The notes beneath the pieces were generated by a model that was not told the DNA's origin, ran no database searches, and saw only the letters and a program-made list of their open reading frames with translations. From Colwellia sp. (lineage in GTDB: Bacteria; Pseudomonadota; Gammaproteobacteria; Enterobacterales; Alteromonadaceae), in contig NVWU01000016.1 in NCBI GenBank assembly GCA_002733765.1, forward strand, positions 40,592-104,591: DNA of 64,000 nucleotides, in the 5' to 3' direction. This document shows, piece after piece, positions 17,597 through 27,212 of the stretch. Position 1 is the first letter of the stretch; every line of letters begins with the position of its first letter. A program made the translations under genes and the position numbers.

Positions 17597-18661
17597 ATGA
17601 GAGATATTTTTGATTCAACAATAGAACGTTTTTTTCTTGATATGGTAAGTACCGAACAAGTTTTACACGCCGAAAAAGAAGGCTGGCATGAAGAGCTATG
17701 GGGATCTTTGGATGAGTTAGGTTTTACCCTTGCTATGGCACCGGAAAGTGCTGGTGGAGCAGGTGCAAACTGGACAGATTTATGTGGGGTGGCTCGTTTA
17801 ACAGGCAGCTATTCACTTCCACTTCCTTTACTTGAAGCTATTTTTTCTAACTGGTTACTTAGTCTGTGTGGGCTAGACCCCTTAACTGGTGCGTTAACCT
17901 TTGCGGCCAAATCAGATCTGAAATTGATCGAAGAAAAACTCACAGGTGTTTTGCAAGATGTGCCTTGGGGGCGTTATGCCGGACATATACTCGCGATAGT
18001 ACCTGAGGCAGAGCAAAATCACCTTGTGGTATTTACCTCTGAGCAAATCGAAAGCGTGGAGCAGGTAAATAATGTTGCGGGTGAAGCGCGTGATACACTC
18101 GTTTTAGCTCAAGTGAAACCTGCGTTCTCCACTGTTTTACCAGCGCAGTTTCCAGCCAATATATTACAGCTAGGTGGGGCAATGATACGTTCGGCACAAA
18201 TTGCCGGAGCTTTACATAAAGCAATGAACATTTCCCATGAATATGCCGCAGAACGAGTGCAGTTTGGTCGCCCAATTGGCAGCTTTCAGGCTATTCAGCA
18301 CCAACTTGCACAAATGGCTGAACATGTTACAGCCTCTGTTATATCAGCTGAAGCAGCATTTTCTGGCTCACCCGACGCACTCGATCCTCTGGCTGTGTGT
18401 GCCGCCAAAATTTGTACTTCTGAAGCCGCTGGTGTAGGGGCTTCGATTGCGCATGCTGTGCATGGTGCTATTGGTTTTACTCACGAACATCCTCTTCATC
18501 TATTAAGTCGCCGCTTATGGTCTTGGCGCAGCGAATTTGGGTCGGAAACGTACTGGGCAAAACAGTTGGGTGAAGCCGTTTGTAAACATGGATATCAAGA
18601 CTTCTGGCCCGCAGTTACCGCTGGGCATTTTGATACATTTCAAAAAGAGATACGCGAATGA
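17597..18661 (+). CDS. Acyl-CoA dehydrogenase, smaller partner subunit
   Basis: This 354-aa protein belongs to the acyl-CoA dehydrogenase family but is short and divergent. It keeps the C-terminal helical domain (ERVQFGRPIGSFQAIQHQLA, AVHGAIGFTHEHPLHLLSRR), yet its end reads WRSEFGSETYWAKQLG without the GGTxE catalytic region. The track ORF extends upstream into the previous gene; TAGGAGA at 17581 supports ATG 17597. It lies two bases after the larger dehydrogenase and overlaps the enoyl-CoA hydratase by ATGA. It is probably the partner chain of a heteromeric dehydrogenase that contributes FAD binding rather than the base. Confidence 0.88.
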   Translation: MRDIFDSTIERFFLDMVSTEQVLHAEKEGWHEELWGSLDELGFTLAMAPESAGGAGANWTDLCGVARLTGSYSLPLPLLEAIFSNWLLSLCGLDPLTGALTFAAKSDLKLIEEKLTGVLQDVPWGRYAGHILAIVPEAEQNHLVVFTSEQIESVEQVNNVAGEARDTLVLAQVKPAFSTVLPAQFPANILQLGGAMIRSAQIAGALHKAMNISHEYAAERVQFGRPIGSFQAIQHQLAQMAEHVTASVISAEAAFSGSPDALDPLAVCAAKICTSEAAGVGASIAHAVHGAIGFTHEHPLHLLSRRLWSWRSEFGSETYWAKQLGEAVCKHGYQDFWPAVTAGHFDTFQKEIRE

Positions 18662-19458
18662 AACCGTTTTTAATAATTGAGCGTGAAGGTGCGGTAATTA
18701 CTGCACGGATGGATCGCCCTGAAACACGTAACGCATTAACCGAGCCGCAATATATTCAAGAATTTGTTGATTTGTGCAGTGTAATCCGTCTTGACACCAC
18801 GATTAAAGTTTTAATTTTAACTGGCAATGGTTCTGCATTTTGTGCGGGTGGTAATGTTAAGGATATGCGAGATCGTACTGGTATTTTTGAAGGATCACCC
18901 TTTGAATTACGAAATCAATATCGTAATGGTATTCAGCGTATTCCCTTGGCGCTTTATGAACTGGAAGTACCCATTATCGCTGCAATCAATGGCGCAGCTA
19001 TTGGTGCGGGGCTCGACTTAGCTTGCATGTGTGATGTTAGGATTTCGGTTGAGAGTGCTAAATTTGCTGAAAGTTTTATTAAGCTCGGTATTGTACCGGG
19101 TGACGGTGGAGCTTGGTTTTTACCACGAATTGTTGGTTTGCCAAAAGCAAGCATTATGGCCCTAACCGGTGATGCTATTGACGGTAAAAAAGCATTGGAG
19201 TGGGGACTGGTTACCGAGCTTGTAAGCTCAGACGAGTTAGACGATGCCGCCATGAAAATGGCTCAAAGAATGGCAGAGAATCCCGGCCATGGCCTTAGGC
19301 TAACGAAACGTTTACTCCGAGAAGGTCAACATATGCGACTGGATTCACTGTTGGAACTCTCAGCCGCCTTTCAGTCAATTGCTCACCATACTGAAGATCA
19401 TTCTGAAGCAGTAAATGCGTTTCTTGAAAAGCGTAAACCCAAATTTACTGGTAAATAA
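18658..19458 (+). CDS. Enoyl-CoA hydratase/isomerase
   Basis: A 266-aa crotonase-fold enzyme that probably hydrates the enoyl-CoA made by the preceding dehydrogenase. The CoA-binding oxyanion region is SAFCAGGNVKDM, the second oxyanion strand is INGAAIGAGLDLACMCD, and the active-site segment is FAESFIKLGIVPGDGGAWFL. The start overlaps the previous stop (ATGA), so translation is coupled. It ends with the usual FLEKRKPKFTGK tail. It is 31 bases before another acyl-CoA dehydrogenase, giving a compact beta-oxidation operon. Confidence 0.92.
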   Translation: MKPFLIIEREGAVITARMDRPETRNALTEPQYIQEFVDLCSVIRLDTTIKVLILTGNGSAFCAGGNVKDMRDRTGIFEGSPFELRNQYRNGIQRIPLALYELEVPIIAAINGAAIGAGLDLACMCDVRISVESAKFAESFIKLGIVPGDGGAWFLPRIVGLPKASIMALTGDAIDGKKALEWGLVTELVSSDELDDAAMKMAQRMAENPGHGLRLTKRLLREGQHMRLDSLLELSAAFQSIAHHTEDHSEAVNAFLEKRKPKFTGK

Positions 19459-19489
19459 TTAACATAAACTGAATTGTTGAGGACTGTAT

Positions 19490-20614
19490 ATGCGTTCTGT
19501 ATTCCGAGAAGATCATGAGTTGTTTAGAGAAATGGCACGTCGCTTTATAGAAAAAGAGATTACTCCTAATCTACATGAATGGGAAAAGCAAGGTATTGTG
19601 CCTAAAGAGCTTTGGTTAAAAGCTGGTGAGATTGGCTTGTTGTGTTCCTGTGTGCCTGAAGAGTTTGGTGGCGCTGGCGGTGACTATGGTCATTCCGCTG
19701 TTATGGTTGAAGAACTGGCGCGGGCAAATGCAACCGCTATTGGCTTTACTACTCACTCAGAAATCGTGACAAATTACTTGGTTGCGTACGGCAACGAGGA
19801 ACAAAAAAACAAGTGGCTTGCTAAGATGGTTACCGGCGAAGTGATTGGTGTGATTGCCATGAGTGAACCGGGTGTAGGCAGTGATTTACGTTCTATGCGC
19901 ATGACGGCACGCCGAGAAGGCGATGAATACGTGATTTCCGGTCAAAAAACCTTTATTACCAATGGTGGCAATGCCGATTTAGTGGTGGCGGCTTGTAAGC
20001 TTGATCCTAACTCGCGTGACCTAACGTTAATCTGCATTGAGACGGATCGCAAAGGTTTCACCAAAGGACGTTTGTTGGATAAAATTGGTTTAAAAGGGCA
20101 GGATACTTCAGAACTGTTTTTTGACGATGTTCGGGTACCTGTAACTAATCGCTTAGGCGAAGAGAATGAGGGCTTTAAATACCTCTTCCATCAGCTTGCT
20201 TGGGAACGCCTAATTATTGCTATACGTGCAGCTCAGTGTATTGAAACATTACTTGAAGAAACAATAGAATACACGCGCGATCGTCGGGCGTTTGGTAAAG
20301 CTATTTTTGATTACCAAAATACTCGCTTTAAACTTGCCGAAGTGAAGGCCAAAGCCACTATGTTGCGTGCTTTTGTTGATAGTTGCTTAGTTAAAGTGTT
20401 AACAAATGACCTTTCCGCGGAAGAAGCGGCAATGGCTAAACTTGTGGGTTCTGAATTGCAGGGGCAAATGTTAGATGAATTGTTGCAGTTACATGGGGGG
20501 TATGGTTTTATGACCGAATATAAAATAAGCCGAGCGTGGGTAGATGCGCGTGTTGCGCGTATTTACGGAGGCACTTCCGAAATTATGAAAGAAATTATCG
20601 CCCGTTCACTATAA
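19490..20614 (+). CDS. Acyl-CoA dehydrogenase
   Basis: A canonical 374-aa acyl-CoA dehydrogenase. It has VIAMSEPGVGSDLRSMRM and ISGQKTFITNGG in the FAD domain, RRAFGKAIFDYQNTRFKLAE in the C-terminal domain, and the end ARIYGGTSEIMKEIIARSL. It is more conventional than the pair upstream and may act on a shorter or linear acyl-CoA. TTGAGGAC upstream supports the ATG. It is the last gene before a bidirectional terminator, and the electron acceptor is probably the EtfBA pair encoded 5 kb downstream. Confidence 0.92.
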   Translation: MRSVFREDHELFREMARRFIEKEITPNLHEWEKQGIVPKELWLKAGEIGLLCSCVPEEFGGAGGDYGHSAVMVEELARANATAIGFTTHSEIVTNYLVAYGNEEQKNKWLAKMVTGEVIGVIAMSEPGVGSDLRSMRMTARREGDEYVISGQKTFITNGGNADLVVAACKLDPNSRDLTLICIETDRKGFTKGRLLDKIGLKGQDTSELFFDDVRVPVTNRLGEENEGFKYLFHQLAWERLIIAIRAAQCIETLLEETIEYTRDRRAFGKAIFDYQNTRFKLAEVKAKATMLRAFVDSCLVKVLTNDLSAEEAAMAKLVGSELQGQMLDELLQLHGGYGFMTEYKISRAWVDARVARIYGGTSEIMKEIIARSL

Positions 20615-20710
20615 TGGTGGATACTGTCCTAACCTTACATTGTGAACTAAGACACCTGTTTCCTTACTAGCGAGTATAGATACAGCGCCAATACATGGCG
20701 ATTTGAACAC

Positions 20711-20739
20711 ATGCCTTTCACCTAATAGATGAAAGGCAT
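20711..20739. terminator. Bidirectional terminator between dehydrogenase and LysR
   Basis: ATGCCTTTCA and TGAAAGGCAT form a perfect 10-bp stem with a 9-base loop, midway between two convergent genes. Confidence 0.75.
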
Positions 20740-20750
20740 TCTAAATACGT

Positions 20751-21659
20751 TTAACTACCGCAAATCTGAATCAACAATTCTCGCATAGCTTGTGCTGGTT
20801 CGCTCAGAACTACATCTTTTTTCCAAATAATCCCCACTTGCATATCAGGCACCTGATTTTCTATCGGTCGTGATTCAATCTTCTTTCCTTCAAGTGACCA
20901 GGGTCTGTAAACCATATCAGATAAGATAGTAACACCAAAACTGTGGGCAATTAACCCCCGTAAGCCTTCCATAGAACTGGTTTTTAAGCCAATATTTAGG
21001 GTTTCTCCACATGACTCCCAATAGCGCCTTGTTGATTCTTCACCTTCATCCTCGGTAATTTGTATGTAAGGATACTGGCTGACGTCTCGCAGCGATACTC
21101 GATCTTGTTTTAGTAGCGGATGATTGGCACAAACCCAAAGTTGGCGGCGAGAGCGTATAAGAATATGGTGCGAGAAAGGCTGTAAATTATCAGTATTAGA
21201 AATAATCACAATGCCTAATTCTGTTGAACCATCTAGTACTGCTTTCTCTATGGCTGAGCGGTTCATATCACGCAGATCTATTTCGACATTGGGGTAATTC
21301 GCTCGAAATCTTGCGAGTAAATTGGGTAAAAAATATCCTAACACAGTATATGACGCTAAAACTTTAACAGAACCTTTAAGAGTGTGCGTATTAAATCGTG
21401 GTTCGCGTAAGGCATCTTCAAGAGAATCTAACATTTCTTTAGCACGTAAATAGAAACGATGCCCTTCGGGCGTTAAGGTCACACCTTGTTGTTGACGTTC
21501 AAAGAGGCGCACTTTCATTAGTTTTTCAAGTGACTTTATCGCTGATGTAATAGCCGATTGAGAAACATATGTGCTGCGAGCTGCTTTGGAAAGTTGCCCA
21601 GTTTCAGCGGTGGCAATAAAATATCTAAGCTGTTTTAGAGAAACACTTCTAATGTCCAT
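20751..21659 (-). CDS. LysR-family transcriptional regulator
   Basis: A 302-aa LysR activator. The N-terminal winged helix-turn-helix reads LKQLRYFIATAETGQLSKAA, then YVSQSAITSAIKSLEKLM (about residues 8-45). The C-terminal effector domain begins near residue 90 and includes ELGIVIISNTDNL. It is divergent from the indolepyruvate oxidoreductase gene with a 113-bp gap. LysR proteins usually control the divergent neighbour, so the IOR-ETF unit is the likely target, with a co-inducer from the pathway. The gap contains ATTAT-N14-ATAAT (21703-21726), a possible binding dyad. Confidence 0.92.
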   Translation of the reverse strand: MDIRSVSLKQLRYFIATAETGQLSKAARSTYVSQSAITSAIKSLEKLMKVRLFERQQQGVTLTPEGHRFYLRAKEMLDSLEDALREPRFNTHTLKGSVKVLASYTVLGYFLPNLLARFRANYPNVEIDLRDMNRSAIEKAVLDGSTELGIVIISNTDNLQPFSHHILIRSRRQLWVCANHPLLKQDRVSLRDVSQYPYIQITEDEGEESTRRYWESCGETLNIGLKTSSMEGLRGLIAHSFGVTILSDMVYRPWSLEGKKIESRPIENQVPDMQVGIIWKKDVVLSEPAQAMRELLIQICGS

Positions 21660-21772
21660 TATCTGTTTATTTAATACCTGTATGCACTTTTTGTGATTTT
21701 ACATTATTTGAATACTTTTGCATAATATGTTTAACTTATTTTGATGTGTTAGAATATAAACAGGAAATAAAA

Positions 21773-24700
21773 ATGGGCTCATTGGATCAACTTAGTCTTA
21801 AAAATGGTTTGCGCGACGTAAAGCTGGAAGATAAATATTCTCTCAGTAAAGGGCAGATATATGCCAGTGGTACGCAAGCATTAGTGCGACTGCCTTTAAT
21901 GCAGAAAGAGCGTGACCGACGAGCGGGTCTTAATACGGCAGGTTATGTGTCGGGTTATCGAGGCTCTCCTTTGGGTGGCGTAGATTTAGCGCTCTGGAGT
22001 GCAAAGAAACAGCTGGCTGAACATGAAATTACCTTTCAACCAGGTTTAAATGAAGATTTAGCTGCAACGGCCGTTTGGGGGACACAACAGGTTAATTTGC
22101 GTGATAATGCAAAATATGACGGTGTGTTTGGCATGTGGTATGGCAAAGGCCCTGGTGTTGATCGTTCGGCCGATGTGCTTAAACATGCCAACTCGGCAGG
22201 TACTTCAGTTAACGGTGGGGTGCTGTTGCTCGCCGGTGACGACCATGCTGCTAAATCATCTTCGGTGGCGCATCAGTCTGAGCATATTTTGATTGCGTGC
22301 GGTATCCCCGTCTTTTATCCCTCAAATGTTCAAGAGTATCTCGATTATGGTATGCATGGCTGGGCTATGAGCCGCTATTCTGGTCTTTGGGTTGGCATGA
22401 AATGTGTGACAGATATTGTTGAGTCTTCAGCATCTATAGACGTGGATCCTGATCGGTTGGAAATAGTGATACCTAAAGATTTTCCTATGCCCGAAGGTGG
22501 CTTAAATATACGCTGGCCAGATCCACCTTTGGATCAGGAAGCACGTATGTTGAACCATAAATGGTATGCTGCACTTGAATACATCCGCGCCAATAAAATA
22601 AATCGCATTATGCTTGATTCACCGAAAGCGCGTTTCGGCATTATGGCGGCTGGAAAAGCCTATTTAGACGTACGTCAGGCACTAACCGATCTTGGTTTGG
22701 ATGATGACACCTGTATTGAACTAGGCATTCGTATCTTAAAGGTTGGCTGTGTTTGGCCTTTGGAATCGCGTGATGCAAGGGAGTTTGCGACTGGTTTAGA
22801 AGAAATATTAGTAGTCGAAGAAAAACGCCAAATTCTTGAATACGCGCTGAAAGAAGAATTGTATAACTGGCGTGATGATGTGCGCCCAAGCATCTATGGT
22901 AAGTTTGATGAGCGAGATAACTCTGGGGGAGAATGGTCTCAACCACGAGGCCAATGGTTATTACCAGCACGCTATGAACTTTCACCCGCACTAATTTCAA
23001 AAGCGATTGCTACTCGCCTTGATCGCCTCGGATTACCACCGGAAATTCGTCAGCGGGTCATTAATCGGATAGCGATTATCGATGCAAAAGAACGTGAAGC
23101 TAATCAACCACGCTTAGCGGTTGAACGTAAACCTTGGTTCTGTTCTGGTTGTCCGCATAATATCTCAACTCGAGTGCCTGAAGGCTCTCGTGCGTTAGCT
23201 GGTATTGGTTGTCATTACATGGCCATGTGGATGGATCGTAACACGGAAACCTTTACGCAAATGGGCGGTGAGGGTGTAAGCTGGCTAGGACAAATGAATT
23301 TTTCGGGTGATAAACACGTGTTTGTCAATTTAGGGGATGGTACCTATTTCCATTCTGGGTTGTTGGCTATCAGGGCTGCAATAGCTGCCTCCGCTAATAT
23401 TACTTACAAGATTTTATTCAATGATGCCGTTGCCATGACCGGTGGTCAGCCTGTGGATGGAGTGCTCACAGTACCCAAAATATCTCATCAAGTGATAGCA
23501 GAAGGTGCAACTGAAGTATTAATTGTGAGTGATGAGCCGGAAAAGTATGATAGCCGTGCAGAACTGCCTGCTAATGTACAAGTTTATCATCGCGATGAAC
23601 TTGAAAAGCTGCAAATACGCCTACGTGATCAGACGGGTGTTTCTATTATTATTTATGATCAAACTTGCGCTACTGAAAAAAGGCGTCGTCGTAAACGCGG
23701 CTTAATGCCAGACCCAGCACGCCGTGCTTTTATTAATCCGGCTGTGTGTGAAGGTTGTGGCGATTGTACTAAGGCGTCGGGTTGTGTTTCGATCGAGCCA
23801 TTGGCAACTGATTTGGGTACTAAACGACAAATTAATCAAAATAGCTGTAACAAAGATTTTTCATGCTTAAAAGGCTTTTGTCCAAGCTTTGTGACTGCAG
23901 AAGGAGCGCAACTGCGAGCACCTGAAACTGATGATAATTCTGGCTTGCCTAACACCATACCTATGCCAACACTACCTACTTTAGACAAAACCTATGGTGT
24001 AGTGGTCGCGGGGATTGGGGGGACTGGGGTGGTAACAATTGGCGCTTTAATGGGTATGGCGGCGCATCTTGAAAGCAAAGGCGTGACGGTGCTCGATCAA
24101 ACTGGATTGGCACAAAAAGGCGGCGCGGTGATGAGTCATATCCAAATAGCGACCTCTCCTGAAAAAATTCATGCGACCCGTATTCCAACGGCGTCCGCCG
24201 TTGTATTAATTGGTTGTGACGAAATAGTAGCCGCTTCGAGTGATGTATTGTCAAAATTTCGTCAGGGTTTGTCTTACGCTGTGATCAACACGGCACAAAC
24301 GCCGGCGGCTGAGTTTTTAACTGATTCCAACTGGAAATTTCCGAAAGCCGTAGCGGAAAGTAATATCAATGATGCCTTCGGTATTCAATGTGACTACTTT
24401 GACGCAACAGCGCTTTCGTTGCGCACTATGGGTGACAGTATTTATGCTAATCCCTTGTTACTTGGATATGCTTGGCAGAAAGGCTGGATACCGCTGTCAC
24501 ATGACGCGTTAACTAAGGCAATAGAATTGAATGGTGTCACCATCAGCAAAAATTTAGAGGCATTTGAATGGGGCCGTGTAGCTGCTTTTGATAGCAGTTT
24601 ATTACCTCAAACTGATCCTGATAATCGCGTTGTTGTGGTAACAATGCCAGAAACACTTGATTCACTCATTGAAAAAGGAGTAGCTAAGCTAAGCGAATAT

Positions 24701-25321
24701 CAAAGTCCGGCGTATGCCAAGCGCTATCAGCAAGCACTTGAAAAAATTCGTGTCGTTGAAAAACAATTGAAACCCAGTGGCAGTCTTAAGCTAAGCAAAG
24801 CTATTGCGCGAAACCTCGCTAAGTTGATGACTTACAAAGATGAATATGAAGTGGCACGTTTACACTCTTCAGAAACCTTTAAAAATCAATTGCGTAAGCA
24901 GTTTGCAGGCGAGCCAGGCAAAGATTATAAACTTAATTTTCATATGGCACCGCCAATAATTTCAAAACGTGATGTACATGGCCATTTAGTTAAACGACGT
25001 TTTGGATCTTGGATGGGTGGGGCATTTCGTTTATTACGCCATTGTAAAATTTTGCGAAATACGTGGTTCGACCCTTTTGGTAAAACCCAAGAACGTCAAC
25101 AGGAACGTCAATTAATTGGGGACTACTTTGATTTAATTGATACTTTTTGTCAAAGCTTAACAGAAACCAATTTACTGGCGGCAATCGCCTTAGCAGAATT
25201 ACCTGACATGATCCGCGGTTATGGTCATGTTAAAGAGCAAAATATGGATTTAGCTGCGGCTAAAAAGGATGATCTAATGGCGCAATATGAAGGGCGTACA
25301 CTTGAGCGATTAGCCAAATAA
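21773..25321 (+). CDS. iorAB: Indolepyruvate-type 2-oxoacid:acceptor oxidoreductase (IorA-IorB fusion)
   Basis: A 1182-aa fused thiamine-diphosphate iron-sulfur enzyme that oxidatively decarboxylates 2-oxoacids to acyl-CoA. From the N-terminus come the pyrimidine-binding domain (YVSGYRGSPLGGVDLALW) and the ThDP domain with FCSGCPHNIS and VNLGDGTYFHSG. Then follow cysteine clusters CEGCGDCTKASGC and CNKDFSCLKGFCP, and a gamma domain VVVAGIGGTGVVTIGALMG. The track start at 21746 is less likely than ATG 21773, which has AGGAAA six bases upstream. EtfB and EtfA follow after a hairpin, suggesting that ETF rather than a ferredoxin takes the electrons. The native oxoacid is unknown. Confidence 0.92.
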   Translation: MGSLDQLSLKNGLRDVKLEDKYSLSKGQIYASGTQALVRLPLMQKERDRRAGLNTAGYVSGYRGSPLGGVDLALWSAKKQLAEHEITFQPGLNEDLAATAVWGTQQVNLRDNAKYDGVFGMWYGKGPGVDRSADVLKHANSAGTSVNGGVLLLAGDDHAAKSSSVAHQSEHILIACGIPVFYPSNVQEYLDYGMHGWAMSRYSGLWVGMKCVTDIVESSASIDVDPDRLEIVIPKDFPMPEGGLNIRWPDPPLDQEARMLNHKWYAALEYIRANKINRIMLDSPKARFGIMAAGKAYLDVRQALTDLGLDDDTCIELGIRILKVGCVWPLESRDAREFATGLEEILVVEEKRQILEYALKEELYNWRDDVRPSIYGKFDERDNSGGEWSQPRGQWLLPARYELSPALISKAIATRLDRLGLPPEIRQRVINRIAIIDAKEREANQPRLAVERKPWFCSGCPHNISTRVPEGSRALAGIGCHYMAMWMDRNTETFTQMGGEGVSWLGQMNFSGDKHVFVNLGDGTYFHSGLLAIRAAIAASANITYKILFNDAVAMTGGQPVDGVLTVPKISHQVIAEGATEVLIVSDEPEKYDSRAELPANVQVYHRDELEKLQIRLRDQTGVSIIIYDQTCATEKRRRRKRGLMPDPARRAFINPAVCEGCGDCTKASGCVSIEPLATDLGTKRQINQNSCNKDFSCLKGFCPSFVTAEGAQLRAPETDDNSGLPNTIPMPTLPTLDKTYGVVVAGIGGTGVVTIGALMGMAAHLESKGVTVLDQTGLAQKGGAVMSHIQIATSPEKIHATRIPTASAVVLIGCDEIVAASSDVLSKFRQGLSYAVINTAQTPAAEFLTDSNWKFPKAVAESNINDAFGIQCDYFDATALSLRTMGDSIYANPLLLGYAWQKGWIPLSHDALTKAIELNGVTISKNLEAFEWGRVAAFDSSLLPQTDPDNRVVVVTMPETLDSLIEKGVAKLSEYQSPAYAKRYQQALEKIRVVEKQLKPSGSLKLSKAIARNLAKLMTYKDEYEVARLHSSETFKNQLRKQFAGEPGKDYKLNFHMAPPIISKRDVHGHLVKRRFGSWMGGAFRLLRHCKILRNTWFDPFGKTQERQQERQLIGDYFDLIDTFCQSLTETNLLAAIALAELPDMIRGYGHVKEQNMDLAAAKKDDLMAQYEGRTLERLAK

Positions 25322-25360
25322 GAAAACGATAGTTGGTAAAGTTTAATTTTCTAAACAAGG

Positions 25361-25412
25361 CTCTACCTAGGTCGTGATTATGTGGTAAATGATAGTCACG
25401 ACCTAGGTAGAG
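25361..25412. repeat. Perfect 17-bp inverted repeat between ior and etfB
   Basis: CTCTACCTAGGTCGTGA and TCACGACCTAGGTAGAG form a perfect 17-bp stem around an 18-base loop, part of which can also pair. There is no T tract, so it is more likely an mRNA processing or stabilising element, or a mobile repeat, than a classical terminator. Confidence 0.75.
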
Positions 25413-25445
25413 GAAATCTAAATTAAAATAAAAGAAACTGAAACG

Positions 25446-26195
25446 ATGAAAATTCTTGTTCCTGTAAAGCGAGTAATTGATTACAACATTAAAGTCTGTA
25501 TTAAAAAAGACGGCTCGGATGTAGATCTTAACAACACAAAAATGAGCATCAATCCCTTTGATGAAATCGCAATTGAAGAGGCGATGCGTTTAAAAGAAGC
25601 GGGCATCGCGACTGAAGTTATTGCAATGAGTTGTGGCACATTGGCTTCAACGGACGTATTGCGCACGGCCTTGGCACTCGGTGCTGATCGCAGTATTTTA
25701 GTTGAACTCGAGCATAATCCCGAACCATTGGCTGTGGCTAAGTTGATTAAAGTGGTTTGTGACAAAGAGCAAGCTACGCTTATAATTTGTGGTAAACAAG
25801 CTATTGACGACGATTCTAACCAAACAGGGCAGATGGTCGCTGCTTTACTGGGTTGGTCTCAGGCAACTTTTGCTTCAGAAGTTAAAATAGATGGCGATAG
25901 TGCGCTGGTGACCAGAGAAGTTGATGGCGGACTAGAAACCCTCAAGGTATTATTACCCGCTGTTATTACGACTGATTTACGCTTAAATGAACCGCGCTAT
26001 GCCACTTTACCCAATATCATGAAAGCCAAACGCAAACCATTGGATACGTTTTCTGCAGCCGATTTGGGGGTTGATGTTAGCCCACGATTAACGCTACTTA
26101 AAGTGTTGGAACCTACAAAAAGAACTGCTGGCGTGATGCTAGAAAATGTTGACGCCCTTATTGGAAAATTAAAAACTGAAGCTAAGGTAATTTAA
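25446..26195 (+). CDS. etfB: Electron transfer flavoprotein beta subunit
   Basis: A 249-aa EtfB that carries AMP and docks acyl-CoA dehydrogenases. It begins [20 protein letters not shown], has the nucleotide-contact segment [23 protein letters not shown], and the ETF-beta signature-like stretch [19 protein letters not shown], followed by [20 protein letters not shown], the recognition-loop region. It is one base upstream of etfA and 124 bases after the IOR gene. It probably serves the three acyl-CoA dehydrogenases of this island and possibly the fused oxidoreductase. Confidence 0.95.
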   Translation: MKILVPVKRVIDYNIKVCIKKDGSDVDLNNTKMSINPFDEIAIEEAMRLKEAGIATEVIAMSCGTLASTDVLRTALALGADRSILVELEHNPEPLAVAKLIKVVCDKEQATLIICGKQAIDDDSNQTGQMVAALLGWSQATFASEVKIDGDSALVTREVDGGLETLKVLLPAVITTDLRLNEPRYATLPNIMKAKRKPLDTFSAADLGVDVSPRLTLLKVLEPTKRTAGVMLENVDALIGKLKTEAKVI

Positions 26196-26196
26196 A

Positions 26197-27129
26197 ATGA
26201 CCGTACTAGTAATCGCAGAACATGATAATAAAGTGCTTAAATCATCAACCCTAAACTGTTTAGCTGCAGCTGGTGAATTGAATGCTGAGATACATCTCTT
26301 GGTAGCGGGGCATCAAGTATCGAGCGTTATAGAGGCCGCAAAAATCGTATCAAATGTGGCAAAAGTGTTAGTTGCGGACGCCGAACAATATGTATTTCAT
26401 ACCGCTGAAAATATTGCAGAGTTGGTGACAAGTATAGCCAGCACTTATAGCCATATTCTGGTGAGTGCCACGACCTTTGGTAAAAACATGTTACCTAGAG
26501 TCGCAGCTTTGCTTGATATGAGCCAAATTTCTGAAATTGTTTCAGTGGAGTCTGAAGACACCTTTATACGACCTATATATGCAGGCAATGCGCTTGCCAT
26601 GATACAAAGCAGTGATGCAATTAAATTCATTACCGTACGTGCTACCGCTTTTGATGCGGTTTTAGACTCAGGAGGCAATGCCGAAGTGGAAATGCTAAGT
26701 GCAACTGCTGATACCCTGTTGAGTGAAGTGATTGGTCGTGAAATTTCTGCTGGTGACCGGCCTGAGTTGACCGCTGCCGCTGTGATTGTTTCGGGCGGTC
26801 GAGGGTTAGGCAGTGAAAAAAAATATTATCAATTACTAGAGCCTTTAGCTGACAAACTAAGTGCTGCCTTAGGCGCGAGTCGTGCTGCTGTTGACGCAGG
26901 TTTTGCACCCAATGACTACCAAGTTGGTCAGACCGGGAAAATTGTCGCACCTGATCTATATTTTGCCATTGGTATATCGGGTGCTATTCAGCACCTTGCC
27001 GGCATGCAGAGCTCTAAAGTGATTGTCGCGATTAATAAGGACGAAGATGCCCCTATTTTTCAAATGGCTGATTATGGTCTAGTGGGTGATCTATTTGACA
27101 TTGTTCCAGAGTTAGTCGCTAAGCTTTAA
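26197..27129 (+). CDS. etfA: Electron transfer flavoprotein alpha subunit
   Basis: A 310-aa EtfA that binds FAD. The C-terminal FAD domain shows VIVSGGRGLGSEKKYYQLLE, then RAAVDAGFAPNDYQVGQTGK, and the signature PDLYFAIGISGAIQHLAGMQ with INKDEDAPIF. It is translated one base after etfB and ends at a strong bidirectional terminator. It forms the electron carrier to the quinone pool through ETF:quinone oxidoreductase, which is not encoded in this window. Confidence 0.95.
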   Translation: MTVLVIAEHDNKVLKSSTLNCLAAAGELNAEIHLLVAGHQVSSVIEAAKIVSNVAKVLVADAEQYVFHTAENIAELVTSIASTYSHILVSATTFGKNMLPRVAALLDMSQISEIVSVESEDTFIRPIYAGNALAMIQSSDAIKFITVRATAFDAVLDSGGNAEVEMLSATADTLLSEVIGREISAGDRPELTAAAVIVSGGRGLGSEKKYYQLLEPLADKLSAALGASRAAVDAGFAPNDYQVGQTGKIVAPDLYFAIGISGAIQHLAGMQSSKVIVAINKDEDAPIFQMADYGLVGDLFDIVPELVAKL

Positions 27130-27146
27130 GTCCCGCAATTTATTTT

Positions 27147-27183
27147 AAATGCACTTATTGCCTTAGCGGCAATAAGTGCATTT
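27147..27183. terminator. Bidirectional terminator between etfA and MFS
   Basis: AAATGCACTTATTGCC and GGCAATAAGTGCATTT form a perfect 16-bp stem with loop TTAGC between two convergent genes. Confidence 0.88.
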
Positions 27184-27212
27184 CATTGTGTTGTAAGTGA
27201 ACGCTAGTTTAT

